DNA of 64,000 nt. It comes from Prunus persica (lineage: Eukaryota; Streptophyta; Magnoliopsida; Rosales; Rosaceae). The position numbers were made by a program, and so were the translations under genes. The stretch lies in the NCBI RefSeq assembly GCF_000346465.2, contig NC_034009.1, positions 28,862,122 through 28,926,121 on the forward strand, given 5' to 3'. Shown one piece after another: positions 46,778 to 57,150 of this stretch. The notes under the pieces were generated by a model that saw nothing but the letters and a program-made list of their open reading frames with translations, was not told where the DNA came from and ran no database searches. Numbering within the stretch: the first letter of the stretch is position 1; each line of letters starts with the position of its first letter.

Positions 46778-47870
46778 GGCTTAATTATTGTTTTACCCCA
46801 TAAAATAGGCGCTCATTCTCATTTTACTCCTTAAAATTGAAATTTTCTCACTTAACTTCTAGAATCTCTAAAAATTGATAAAATTTTCTCACTTTACCAC
46901 TTTCGTTCATTTCCATCCACAAAATCGTTAAGTGTGCTCATGTACATTTTATTAATTTTAACTATAAAAAAAATTTAAATCCAAATTAAATATAAAGAAT
47001 AGATTTTTAACTTTTTTTTGGTTTAATTTTTTTTTAAAGTGTAATTATGTGTTTTCAAGAATGAGAATTTAATATTTATCAAATCCCCAACCATCACAGT
47101 CAAACTAGCCACAATCTCTACCATCAAACCCACCACCCAGTTAGACTACAACCTCCACATTGAACCCACCACACCCATACCAATTTAAACCACCACCATC
47201 CAATCAAACCCACCAGTAACTACACCCATACCAATTCAGACCACCACCGTCCAATCGAGCCACCATCGTCAAACCCAACCAACCAACTTCTCATCCAACC
47301 ACCACCCACCATCAGTTAGTGAAATCGAAGGGAGATCGACGAATCAGAGAGAGAGAGAGAGAGGAGCTAGAAAGTTCCCGCCGGGGGGGGGGGGGGGGGG
47401 GGGGGGGTGGGGGGGGGGTGGGGGGGTTGGGGTTGACGAGAGGGAGAGAGGATCTAAAATGTCCCCCCCGGGGGTGGGGGGGGGGGGGGGTGGTTGGTGG
47501 TCTGTTGGGTGCATTGGGGATGACGGTGACCGGAAAGGGAAAACGGGGAAGATGAAGGTATGGGCTGGTGAGTTGACGGGAATGGGAGAAAGGGAAGAAT
47601 GGGTTTGTTAACCTAAAAAAAATTAAAAATTAAAAAGTATTTTTTTATATTTAATTTGGATTTTAAAGATTTTTAATAACTAAAATTACTAAAATGCACA
47701 TGCCACGTGAGCTCAGTTAATTATTTTGTGAATAGAAATTGATAAAAATGGTAAAGTGAGAAAATTTCATTAATTTTTAGAGATTTTGAGAATTAAATGA
47801 GAAAGTTTCAATTTTATATGATAAAGTAAGACCGAATGCCCGTTTGAGGGAGTAAAATAGTAATTAAACC
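46778..47870. mobile_element. non-autonomous Mutator-like element (MULE)
   Basis: 1093 bp with long terminal inverted repeats of about 230 bp: left end GGCTTAATTATTGTTTTACC, right end (reverse complement) GGTTTAATTACTATTTTACT, both continuing through TTTTCTCACTTTACCA and AATCCAAATTAAATATAAA. It is flanked by a perfect 9-bp duplication TAAATCTTA (46769-46777 and 47871-47879), the size typical of Mutator elements. The interior has a C/A-rich repetitive segment (47080-47300) and long G runs. No transposase is present. Confidence 0.9.
47382..47490 (+). repeat. G-rich homopolymer tracts inside the MULE
   Basis: G runs of about 25, 9, 6 and 12 bases interrupted by single T or TT. Exact run lengths may be sequencing or assembly artefacts. 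It could form G-quadruplexes. Confidence 0.85.
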
Positions 47871-47957
47871 TAAATCTTATTTGGCTACCATTTGGGTTTA
47901 GAGCAACTCCACCCCTTAGGGCAAAGTCTAAGGCAAGGGCAAGCAAGGGCAAGCAAG

Positions 47958-47989
47958 GGCTGACACTATTCACGTGAATAGTGTCAGCC
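47958..47989. promoter_or_regulatory. perfect 32-bp palindrome centred on a CACGTG box
   Basis: GGCTGACACTATTCAC is followed directly by its exact reverse complement. The centre is CACGTG (G-box). It lies 58 bp inside the left end of the Harbinger element, so a role as transposase- or host-factor-binding subterminal site is possible. Confidence 0.85.
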
Positions 47990-48287
47990 TTGCCATTTGT
48001 GGTTCCACCCACAAGGGCAAAGTCTAGGGCAAGTCTAGGGCAATTACTATTCATTGTACTTTATTTCCTATTTTTTAATACTTTAAATCATTAATTTTGA
48101 TAATCTTTTGTAATTAAATTTTCGGATAAGATTTTCGGATGTGAATCTCGGTTGCCACGTGTCTTATTCCAGATAAAATTTTCGGATATTCATTAATAAA
48201 AATTATAATATCAGATTTCCGATAAAATTTTCACCCTATAAAATTGTGCCGCGTGTCCCATGTCAGATAAGATTTTCAGATAATTTC

Positions 48288-48540
48288 CGAGATATGCTTC
48301 GTATTTATCAGCGATGTGGAAGGCTTGATAAGTTGAAAGATCTCTACTACAAACTCTTGAAGAGTGGAGTGACTTGGGATCAGGAAATGTACAATTGTGT
48401 CATAAACTGCTGTTCTCGTGCTTTGCCAGTTGATGAGATCTCGGAGATTTTTGATGAGATGCTTCAATGTGGGTTTGTTCCTAATACCATCACCTTCAAT
48501 GTCATGCTCGATGTATATGGGAAAGCAAAGCTTCTGAATT
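48288..48540 (+). pseudogene. captured PPR-gene fragment
   Basis: The frame that is open from 48246 to 48617 reads RDMLRIYQRCGRLDKLKDLY, then MYNCVINCCSRALPVDEISE and IFDEMLQCGFVPNTITFNVM followed by LDVYGKAKLL. These are pentatricopeptide repeats, about two and a half units, and from memory they resemble chloroplast PPR proteins of the At4g30825 type. The match stops abruptly near 48540, 16 bp before the transposase ATG. The piece lies within the Harbinger ends, so it has been transduplicated. It is in the same orientation as the transposase but in a different frame. Confidence 0.82.
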
Positions 48541-48555
48541 CCCATTATACTCTCA

Positions 48556-49917
48556 ATGTCAAACTTCAGGAGGGTGTTGGAGAGGCAACAGAAAGAATGG
48601 GAAGAAATCCGGCGTAGACGTGAGGAAGAAGATCGGGACGCCGATGAAGAAGAGGAAGAAATGCTTGAAGTAGCGGCGGTGTGTATGATGAATCAATCAA
48701 GCCAACACCATCGTCGTCGTGCCCCGAATGTGGAAAGACGCAGAGAGTCTCGGGGTAAGAATCTCTTGGAGGATTACTTTATCCCAAATTCGTTATATCC
48801 TGCTCATAAATTTCGAGAGAGATATAGAATGCAGCCACATTTGTTCCAAAAAATCATGCATGATATTTGTAATTACGACACATACTTCATTCAAAAGCAT
48901 GATGCTGTTGGAGTTTTGGGTCTTATCCCGGAGCAAAAACTTACAGCTGCTTTGCGGATGCTTGCTTATGGGGCATCTGCAGAGCAGGTGGATGAGATTG
49001 CAAGGATGGGAAAATCTACTATCCTAGAGTGCTTGGTGAGATTTTGTGATGCAGTGGAAAATTTGTACACGAGGGAGTACCTTCGCAAACCCACTCCGAG
49101 GGACCTGCAAAGGCTTCTACAAAAAGGCGAGGCTCGAGGTTTCCCAGGAATGATCGGAAGCATTGATTGCATGCATTGGCAGTGGAAGAATTGTCCTACT
49201 GCGTGGCAAGGAGAGTATGGGAATCGGAAGGGCCAAAAAAGTATCATTTTGGAGGCCGTAGCTTCATTCGACACTTGGGTTTGGCATGCCTTTTTTGGGG
49301 TTGCCGGATCTCAGAATGACCTCAATGTCCTTGGTCAATCCCCGGTGTTCGATGAGGTATTGCGAGGTCATTCCCCTCAGGTCACATACCAAATCAACAA
49401 TACCGTATACTCTGGGGCCTACTACCTTGCCGACGGAATTTATCCTAGGTGGACGACATTCGTGAAAACAATTCCGAATCCCCAATCCGAGAAGGAAAGA
49501 AGCTTTGCTTCCTTTCAAGAAGGTTACAGGAAAGACGTGGAAAGGTGTTTCGGTATCTTGCAAGCTCGTTGGGCAATTATCAGGGGTGCTGCTCGGATGC
49601 TAGACGAGGAGGTGCTGAGGAGTATTATGATGACTTGCATCATCCTCCACAACATGATTGTGGAGGATGAGTATGACTACGATGCTCCAGAGGTGTTTGA
49701 ACCCGATCCTATGAACACGGCGTTGACAAGAATATATGAAAGGCCGATAGGACCAAATGGACTACCATTGGAGCCCGAACCGTTACTTCAGGATGGTCGA
49801 TTCAACAACCCCATGATTGATCGTTATCAAGAAATGCAATCTTCATATGTTCACGAAAGACGTCAAGTTGACTTGATCGAGCACTTGTGGCAGATGAAAG
49901 GCAATCACAATGGATGA
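48556..49917 (+). CDS. PIF/Harbinger DDE transposase
   Basis: Single uninterrupted frame of 453 residues, the usual size for plant PIF/Harbinger transposases. The N-terminus (1-60) is charged (coiled Arg/Glu-rich), followed by a helix-turn-helix-like region (about 120-165, KLTAALRMLAYGASAEQVDE). The DDE triad is Asp204 in GSIDCMHW, Asp293 in YYLADGIYPRW and Glu329 in KDVERCFGILQARW. All three are present, so the enzyme may be active. It would excise and insert the element at TTA sites together with the SANT protein. The start at MSNFRRVLERQQ is the first ATG in frame. No lesion seen. Confidence 0.94.
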   Translation: MSNFRRVLERQQKEWEEIRRRREEEDRDADEEEEEMLEVAAVCMMNQSSQHHRRRAPNVERRRESRGKNLLEDYFIPNSLYPAHKFRERYRMQPHLFQKIMHDICNYDTYFIQKHDAVGVLGLIPEQKLTAALRMLAYGASAEQVDEIARMGKSTILECLVRFCDAVENLYTREYLRKPTPRDLQRLLQKGEARGFPGMIGSIDCMHWQWKNCPTAWQGEYGNRKGQKSIILEAVASFDTWVWHAFFGVAGSQNDLNVLGQSPVFDEVLRGHSPQVTYQINNTVYSGAYYLADGIYPRWTTFVKTIPNPQSEKERSFASFQEGYRKDVERCFGILQARWAIIRGAARMLDEEVLRSIMMTCIILHNMIVEDEYDYDAPEVFEPDPMNTALTRIYERPIGPNGLPLEPEPLLQDGRFNNPMIDRYQEMQSSYVHERRQVDLIEHLWQMKGNHNG

Positions 49918-50236
49918 AGGCTAGATTTGTGCTTTGTTTGGATTTATGCTTTTTTTTTAATTATGCTTTGTTTTTGTGTGTTGTGTTTTGTGGAATTATT
50001 GCGAGGTCTTTTTTATTATTATGCTTTTATGTATGGTTTGTTTTGTGTGTTGTTTGCAATAAATGAAGGTTTGTTTTTAATTAATCTTTGTGAGGAATGC
50101 TCAAATGTTTTTAATAAGTAGTCCAATTATAGAATGCTTTTTTGATTGAATAAAAAAGAAACAATACAACAAATTAAAGGATAATACAACAATTTAAAAA
50201 AAATACAACAATTATAAAAAAATACAACAATACAAT

Positions 50237-51409
50237 CTAATGGTTTTCATCATTTAGCCAATCCGTATTGCTAGGTCCGTCGTCATGGAAAAGTTTTCTT
50301 CTCATCACATCCCTTCGTTTATGTTTCCAATAGGCCTTTGTTTCAGAGACATATGGCTCGTATCCATGGCCATGATTTTCATCTCTTTGTCATCCTCGTC
50401 TTTTTCTTTTGCATGTTGCTTTTCAATTGCAAAGGCTTCCAATCGTGCCTTGTCCGCTTCATCTCTCCTCAAGTCTCTCTCCAATCTTAGAGAGTTGTTC
50501 TTAGCTATTTGCTCGAATATTTGAACACAATCAATGTTCGAAGTGCCCCCTCTCTTGGCCTTTGCCGCCTTTCTCCCAATAGGTCTCGGCGGACGTGGGA
50601 GTGGTGACTCCGTTTCCATTGGGGAGTCCAATGGTGAATCGGTTAATGGCGATTCGTGGAGCGGCGTCTCATGCAACACAACCGGGGGTGCGGTAAGAAT
50701 AATTTTGAATCTGGAACAATCCTTGACAATTTCCCAACATTGGAAATGCACAAAACTTTTTTTCCCTTGTCCCATGGCACCGAACCACATTTGTGCTTGT
50801 ATGATCTATTCAAAATAAATAATTGGAAGTGCATTAAAAAAATATACAATGCAAGAAATTATAAACTATTTTGAAATGCAAGAATAAAATTGATTATGTA
50901 AATAAATATAGACAAATTGAAAATGCAAAAACAAAAAATAAAGATTATGCATGAAATTATAAACATATTTGAAATGCAAGAATAAAATTGATTATGTAAA
51001 TAAATAAATCCAATTAGGAAATGCAAAAATAAAATAAACATTGTGCAACAAAAAGAAATAGAATATGCAATAAAAAAAAGTTACATTAAATTGATTAAAA
51101 TGACAATTAAAAATATTTTACCTCATCGGAAAGATTCGCACCGCTCCGAATGTTCTCCTTTGCTTTTGTCAAGGCATTTCTCCATTTCCCTAACTCTTTG
51201 TTTAGAATTTTCCATCTACTAGACAAAGCCATTTCGGTCCGAATGGAACCCGATCTTTGACAAAATTCTCCATGAATTTTGCTCCACATATGATGGAACT
51301 TCATCTCATTGCCCGTGATAGGGTCATGACTAACGTTCACCCAAGACTCGCACAACGCAATATCTTCCTGGGTTGACCACGAGCCTCCGATTTCAACAGA
51401 AGATGCCAT
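50237..51409 (-). pseudogene. PIF/Harbinger SANT/Myb-like second protein, frameshifted near its end
   Basis: Two exons: 51122-51409 (MASSVEIGGSWSTQEDIALC, a Myb/SANT trihelix-like domain with conserved Trp residues) and 50237-50805 (opens IIQAQMWFGAMGQGKKSF). The C-terminal half holds a Pro-rich and then a charged coiled-coil region (LRLERDLRRDEADKARLEAF). Near 50350 the family-like C-terminus switches frame: the main frame stops at 50305, while KAYWKHKRRDVMRRKLF continues in the next frame to a stop at 50237. One small deletion explains this. Only the last 20-30 residues would be altered, so partial function is possible. The protein normally recruits the transposase to DNA and the nucleus. 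Confidence 0.85.
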
Positions 51410-52257
51410 TTGTTTATTTTCTACAAATGGAAAGTAGTACAAAAATGTGAGTGGATAGTAAAAAATATTAGAAGGAGAAGAGTTTGTATGGAATTGGTGT
51501 GGAAAGTGGAAAATATGAGTAGAGAGTAAAAAATATTGGAAGGAGATGAGTTTGTATGGAGATTTGGTGTGGAAAATGAATTATGTGAGTGGAGAGTAGA
51601 AAATATTGTATGGAGAAGAAATTGTATGAAGATTTGGTGTTGAAAGTAGATAAAATGGTTAGGTATTTATAGGGAAAAAATACATACATTTTTGGTATTT
51701 TTTTAAAAAAAAATTTCAGAATTTTTTCGGATTTTTTCGGATTTTTTTAAAATTTTTTTGGCCAAAAAAATGAGAACCGTAGGATTTCTGAAAAAAATCC
51801 AATCGGAGCCACCCGGTTCCGACACGTGGCATGTAACCGTTGGTGGTGACGTCAGCGCTGACGTCACCTGAACTCGGGCTCGAGCCCAGTCGATTTTCGC
51901 CCTTGGGCCTGCCCGGGCTCGTGGGACCCGCAGCTTGCCCGGGCTGCTTTGCGCGCGCTGGAGCTGGACTTGGGCTGATTTTTGCCTTTTGCCTGGGCCA
52001 ACCCCTGGCGCTGTACATGCTCTTAGGTCTTAAAATTGGTTTTTGTGGATGTTGCCTCAGTACCAAGAAAAAAAAAATTAAAGCAGAATGTATTGAAAAG
52101 TTTTTGGCTCCATTAGTTTGAATCATTATCCTGAACTGATCTTAAAAGGACGTTCAATTTGGCTTTGTCTAGGGCTCTAGAATCTAGATATTAGCCCTAA
52201 TACTGATAGAAATAGATTAAGGCCTTAGGCTTAGTTGCCTTTCATTGCTGATCATTT

Positions 52258-52462
52258 GATTAGACAGAAATGTATTTGATCACATCAATTATTTGAAGTT
52301 TAGGCAGACAAAAGTTCGGTGTGCCTGCAGTGAGGATGTTAAACTTTAATGCTTTTTCACATTCCTCCATGAAATCAACTCCACTTACTATCAATCCTAT
52401 GTGCCCCCATGTCTGTGACAGCGATGTATCATCTGCATGCCACATTGGAGTTTCATCTCGGT
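52258..52462 (-). pseudogene. isolated exon-like fragment, unidentified
   Basis: After a good acceptor (TAAATTTAG at about 52463-52471, minus strand) a frame reads VIYRDETPMWHADDTSLSQT, WGHIGLIVSGVDFMEECEKA and LKFNILTAGTPNFCLPKLQI, and ends at a stop. It looks like a terminal exon by composition and splice signal. No other exons are seen on the 5' side up to 53260. I do not recognise the family. It may be a gene remnant or a captured piece. Confidence 0.35.
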
Positions 52463-53260
52463 ATATAACCTAAATTTACTTATAATGTTTACAGAAAAGA
52501 CAACCTTTTTTTTATTTAAATTTTTTGATGCAATTGATATTAGGGAAGGAAGAAAACAAATTTAGAACCTCTTATGTATTGGAGTAAATGCATTTAATCA
52601 CTTGAGTCTTGTCAAAAACGATAATATTTAAACATAGTGCGTGAACACTAAATAACACTACAAACCACGGCCAGTAGCCCCCAGTAAATATTCACATGCA
52701 GAGCTGATGAGAACCCACAAAATAATTAACAGTATATACATGATTGCGCTTGTTGTTGTTGCCCAAAGTGATCATGATGAAAAGTGCTAAGAGGTATGCA
52801 GTTCACATGGTGTGAGTGATGATGCCTTGTTTCTCCCTAAATGTAGTGGAACATCTCATATGAATTGAATATTATATGATCATGGATTCATGGGAGGAAA
52901 TTTGGCATGGCACAACCTAATCTAGGCAATAGTCAAGCCCCACCAAACTGGTGCACTGCTGCTGAGGGCTTCTGATTTTCCAACACTTTATATAACAGAA
53001 ATGGCTGAGGAGGCTTGATCTATAATAGCTCCAAAAGTAAAGTAAAAAAAGCAAAAGACAAACAAACATTCTGAACTGTACATACAGAGAAAAAAACATT
53101 GGAAGATTAACTTTCAGAGAGAAGATAAGATAAATAAAAACAAAGAAGCAAAATCTAGGAAATTCAATTTCCTTCTCTCAACCACAAATGCATAATCCAA
53201 TATCTAACATAATTTTATACCATGTCACATATCAACTGGTAATGGAATAAATATTAAACA
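52463..53260. other. intergenic
   Basis: AT-rich; probably includes the 3' UTR of the BIG GRAIN-like gene on the minus strand. Nothing else seen. Confidence 0.4.
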
Positions 53261-54325
53261 TCAGGATGAGGCATTGGAAATTGGTGTTCCTGATGATCTG
53301 ATCTTGATGTTCTCCACATTTGTAGTTTCATACACGGGCAAGCCGCTTGAGTAACAACCCAAGTCATAGTTCTGCAACTCAAAAAGATCAGAGCTTGAAT
53401 CACTATCTGCACCTTCATCATAATCATCATCATCAACAACCTCACTGAGCCTTTTGAGCAACCCCTTGTGATCCTGATCTGAACTAATCTTGTACTTCTC
53501 TGACAACCCATTACTGTATTTGAATTTCTCGTGATCCAACCAAGACAGTTCTCTGTTTGATTTCTTGTCATCCAGGACCACCTCCTCATATTGCAAGGCT
53601 GCTGTGGATTTTACTTGTCCATTAGTATTGTACTTTGACAAAGACACCACCTGCTGCTGCAGGTTTTGCTGCTTGTGATCTGAATAGCTTCTCAAGTCTT
53701 TGCAGCTCTTTGAGGCTGCTGTTTGTCCATAATTGTACGGAGGAGGTGTTCTGAAACCTGAACTTGATGAAGAATATATGGACTTGGCATCTGCGGTGCT
53801 CGAGCTTCGAAAATGACTAATGCTGCTCCTCCTTCTCCTCCTTCCACCAGGACTCTCCTCCTCATGATGGTCTTTCATGGACTGCGTGGTACTGGATTTT
53901 GACTTCTTCTTCTTAGATGCTGATTGGTTGAACAAAGAATTCAAGAAGCTAGCTAGTCTCCCACCTGGAGAGCTCGGCTGCTTGTATTTCTTGTCTTTGA
54001 CGTTTTGCTTTTCCACCACCACATGATGATGATGGTGATGATGATGAGGGTGCTGTTGAGGATGATGAAGCATGTGTCTAATAGGAATGTCAAGGCTAAT
54101 TCTGCCTCCTCTCCATGATCTGTCTTCTTTCATCATCTTCTGCGAAAACGTCGACGTGTTGGTGTTGTTGTTATGGCTGCTGGGAGCTTCATTGTATCCA
54201 GAGAAGTACCTTGCAGCTTCAAATACATCGAGCTCACCCGAATCGTTCCTTCGGTGGAAGGATTTCTTGTGTATCTTATCAGCTGCAGGGTCAGCTGAGA
54301 GCACCCCTGTACTAATGCTGGACAT
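53261..54325 (-). CDS. BIG GRAIN 1-like protein
   Basis: Single-exon gene, 354 residues from MSSISTGVL. Family signatures: KKSFHRRNDSGELDVFEAAR then YFSGYN (residues 20-45), SWRGGRISLDIP (70-81), GGRLASFLNSLFNQ (121-134), DLFELQNYDL and GLPVYETTN near the C-terminus. Between these are low-complexity stretches: a His run (about 92-101), a Lys run (KKKKSK), Arg runs and an acidic DDDDYDEGAD. BIG GRAIN 1 proteins are plasma-membrane-associated positive regulators of auxin response that affect organ and seed size. It resembles the Arabidopsis BIG GRAIN 1-like E group from memory. An in-frame ATG 13 codons upstream (54364) is possible, but MSSIST is followed by the conserved block at the usual distance. 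Confidence 0.9.
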   Translation of the reverse strand: MSSISTGVLSADPAADKIHKKSFHRRNDSGELDVFEAARYFSGYNEAPSSHNNNTNTSTFSQKMMKEDRSWRGGRISLDIPIRHMLHHPQQHPHHHHHHHHVVVEKQNVKDKKYKQPSSPGGRLASFLNSLFNQSASKKKKSKSSTTQSMKDHHEEESPGGRRRRRSSISHFRSSSTADAKSIYSSSSSGFRTPPPYNYGQTAASKSCKDLRSYSDHKQQNLQQQVVSLSKYNTNGQVKSTAALQYEEVVLDDKKSNRELSWLDHEKFKYSNGLSEKYKISSDQDHKGLLKRLSEVVDDDDYDEGADSDSSSDLFELQNYDLGCYSSGLPVYETTNVENIKIRSSGTPISNASS

Positions 54326-56984
54326 GGTTAAGAGACCTTGAAAAATAAGTGTCTGTTTTTGCAACCAGTTGTTTGAATTTTATGTCACTGGTGTTGAAGG
54401 TATTTAACGGAGGGAGGGAAGCTGAGAGATGGTAGCATAAAAGGAGGGTTTTGTGAGATTGTGGAGAGATTGATGGGTTTGAAATGATTGCTAGTAGTGG
54501 GAAGCTGGCTTTAAAATAATCATCAATTGTTGTGTGTCTCTTTAATATTGATATGCATGTAAATTATATATGATGGAGGTGTTTTTGGATGAACCCCACA
54601 TTGATGTGAATTTTGGTGCTTTAGTAATAGAAGAGAGTGGGGTATATATATAGTTTTGGATCATTGAAATACCATGCGGGATAAATACTACAAGAGTAAT
54701 TTCAAATAAACTTATTTGAGAGATTCCTCCCTACTAAAGTAAAAAAAGCTTCGAATATTATCCTTGTGATGAGACTGTGAAATAAAACCAGAGGAGTTTG
54801 TGCTGGGAATGGTGGGGCAGGGTAAAGAACCTGTGTTGCCTTGGATTCTAGGGCTTCTAATCCTTAAGGTGGGAATTTGGCTCTCAAGTGGGTGTTGGCC
54901 ATGGCCTATGGGGCTATAGGCATGTAATGTTTGCTGACTTTTATGTGCATGTCATTATAGATTTGGAGAATTTGGTAGATGCCACCCAACTTTTGTGTGC
55001 TTGGAAGTCACTCTTTAATAAATAAAAAATATAAATAAAAAGCTTCTTGTTGGCCATGTAATTTTTGACTGGCTTAGATTAGCTCTGGCCCAGTAATATT
55101 TGGCTGCCTCCTCATTTATATGGCCTTGTAAGATCTGCCTGCCTCCTCCTTCAAGCAAATCTAAAAGTTATTGGTTAATCTACAACTTAGCCATTGATCA
55201 TCAAATTTGAAATGGATTAACTATCATGTGGCAGATGGGCTAAGAGGGTTAGCATAAAGTTCACCACACAATGATGGACTCCTAATTTTGCCTCACTTAA
55301 AAAGGTGATTAAGGTTGAAATACCATCTAATCAATCTTATTGAAATGTAGAATTTATCAAATTTATAATTGGAACCTAAACAAGTAGGATTAAATGCTCA
55401 AAAGAAGTAGGATTAATGGCAATACTGAACATAATCGTCAGCTATAAATTATTATTGATGTAATAAACGAATGACATTAGCATTTTCGACCGATCGAAAT
55501 TGTCTCACACATATATATATATATATATGTATATGATATATCAGTGGATCATAACCTTGCTTCAACCTTGTAACTTACAATGACTAGACAAACTTTTGTA
55601 TGAAAAATCCAAAGTGGTGTGTAATATGTTTTCCAAGTCCCACCAAAGGGGAAAAAGAAATATCGTGGAGAGGCCTTTTAGTGCGTAAAGTAGACATGAA
55701 CAGCTTTCATCTTTACTTTTCTCTTTTTTGTGCTCCTCGGTTAGCCAATTGATTTGGCCCATTACCAACAGAACTTGCACACATTGATTTCTTCCCCCAT
55801 TCCTTGGTGTTTGGGGCAGCCGGTAGTGTGCGTGTGGCTGCGAGCACACGTGTGCATTTTACGAACCAAAAGTTCACACGTAACCCATTCATTTGCATGA
55901 TCATGTCAATATCTACCAATTAAAGACCAACTTTGATTTATCAAATACCTAGAAGATTTTCAAGTCCTCATGCCTCCGAGGATGATTTTGATTCTTGATG
56001 GTTCTCCTAAGTAAGATTGTTTATGGGGTTTTTAATTAGTCAATGTCTTGGTGGCGGTAAAATAAATATGAAAGATTTATTACAAATAATGGTATGGTTA
56101 AAATTAATTTTTGTCGAGATTTATGAATGTCTCAACCTTAATGCTCTTGTTTTTCTTTCAAATAAAATTCAGAATTTTGTTTCAGATTGCATATTTACTC
56201 AAAATCTTGTGTCATTTCATTCATTCCATGCCACTTGAGCTTTTCCATCTCGATCCATAAAAAACTAGAATATAATCATCTTGTACCCTATTAAAATCAA
56301 CGGTTGCAAGAGCATGGCAAAGAAGATCGTGAATTAATTTCTTTCTTATCTGGTCCTACCAATTAAAAACAATATTTGGCAACGGATTAAGAGTCTGGTC
56401 CTATGCATGGCCAGTCTGCCATGAATTCAGATAAGATGCACCATAGTTGAACTCACGAGAACCAGGTTGATGGTAACTTTACATTAATTTCATGTCATTT
56501 TCAACACCACAACTTTTTTCTACAATTGTTTTTTAGCAGAAATGCAGAGCTGGTATCTTCTGTAGGGGCAAAAGTAATTGCAAGAAGTGATGAAGCGCAT
56601 TTTCCAGGCGTACTTATAATTATATATGCTCCATATCTGAGGCTCGTGAAGGTCCTACACGAAGAAAAACTCAAAATTTCATTGGACTAAGCCACACAAA
56701 TATGGACTGTTAGGCCGACTGTCATAGATGATGCTTGTCGTGACTCGCCAGAAAGTTGCGTATCCATCTCCTCTAGCCAATCCTGTATAATCTTGGATAG
56801 ATTTCTGTGTTCAACATGTTTTGTAGCTTTCTTTTATTGTGCACCATGCATTCTAAAAGTTACCTTTCATGGCCTTCGTTTTCCCACATCAGTCCCATCT
56901 CTCCCTGCCCTCTATTTCACTCCTAGTTGTCACTTTGAATCAAATAAAATGAAGTAGCTATACTTATTGTCACATACATACATG

Positions 56985-57150
56985 TTCGGTCAAGAATTAA
57001 CATGATTAATAGTTCATATTCAATCAAGAATTAACATGATTAATAGTTCAGATTCACAATCAAATGACATGAATCAACATGATAATAGTTCATATTCACA
57101 ATCAAACGACGTGAATCAACATGATCAATAGCTAGATTCACAATGTAACA
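56985..57150. repeat. short tandem repeat, about 40-bp units
   Basis: Four degenerate units share AATTAACATGATTAATAGTTCA or AATCAACATGATNAATAG, followed by GATTCACAATCAAATGAC-type sequence. Unit length varies between 34 and 45 bp. Confidence 0.8.

Larger units (their letters stand above)
47901..52022 (+). mobile_element. PIF/Harbinger DNA transposon, near full length
   Basis: 4122 bp between TTA target duplications (47898-47900 and 52023-52025), the 3-bp target of PIF/Harbinger. Ends: GAGCAACTCCACCCC on the left and, as reverse complement, GAGCATGTACAGCGCC on the right. These terminal repeats agree only over the first bases, then diverge. Inside are an intact DDE transposase (plus strand) and a SANT/Myb-like second gene (minus strand) in convergent arrangement, plus a captured PPR-gene piece. 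Subterminal regions carry direct repeats (GGGCAAGCAA) and, on the right, GC-rich DNA with a CACGTG site near 51825. Confidence 0.9.

Noticed and set aside
47319..47555. Gly-rich open frame
   Set aside because: It is a translation of G homopolymers inside the MULE.
48357..48617. Idea that the PPR piece is the real N-terminus of the transposase
   Set aside because: It is in a different frame, and the transposase has its own ATG and a family-like charged N-terminus at 48556.
51716..52126. Open frames on both strands in GC-rich DNA
   Set aside because: They lie in the right subterminal region of the Harbinger element and run through its end.
55562..55919. Two minus-strand frames
   Set aside because: Overlapping frames of under 100 codons without motif; chance frames in intergenic DNA.
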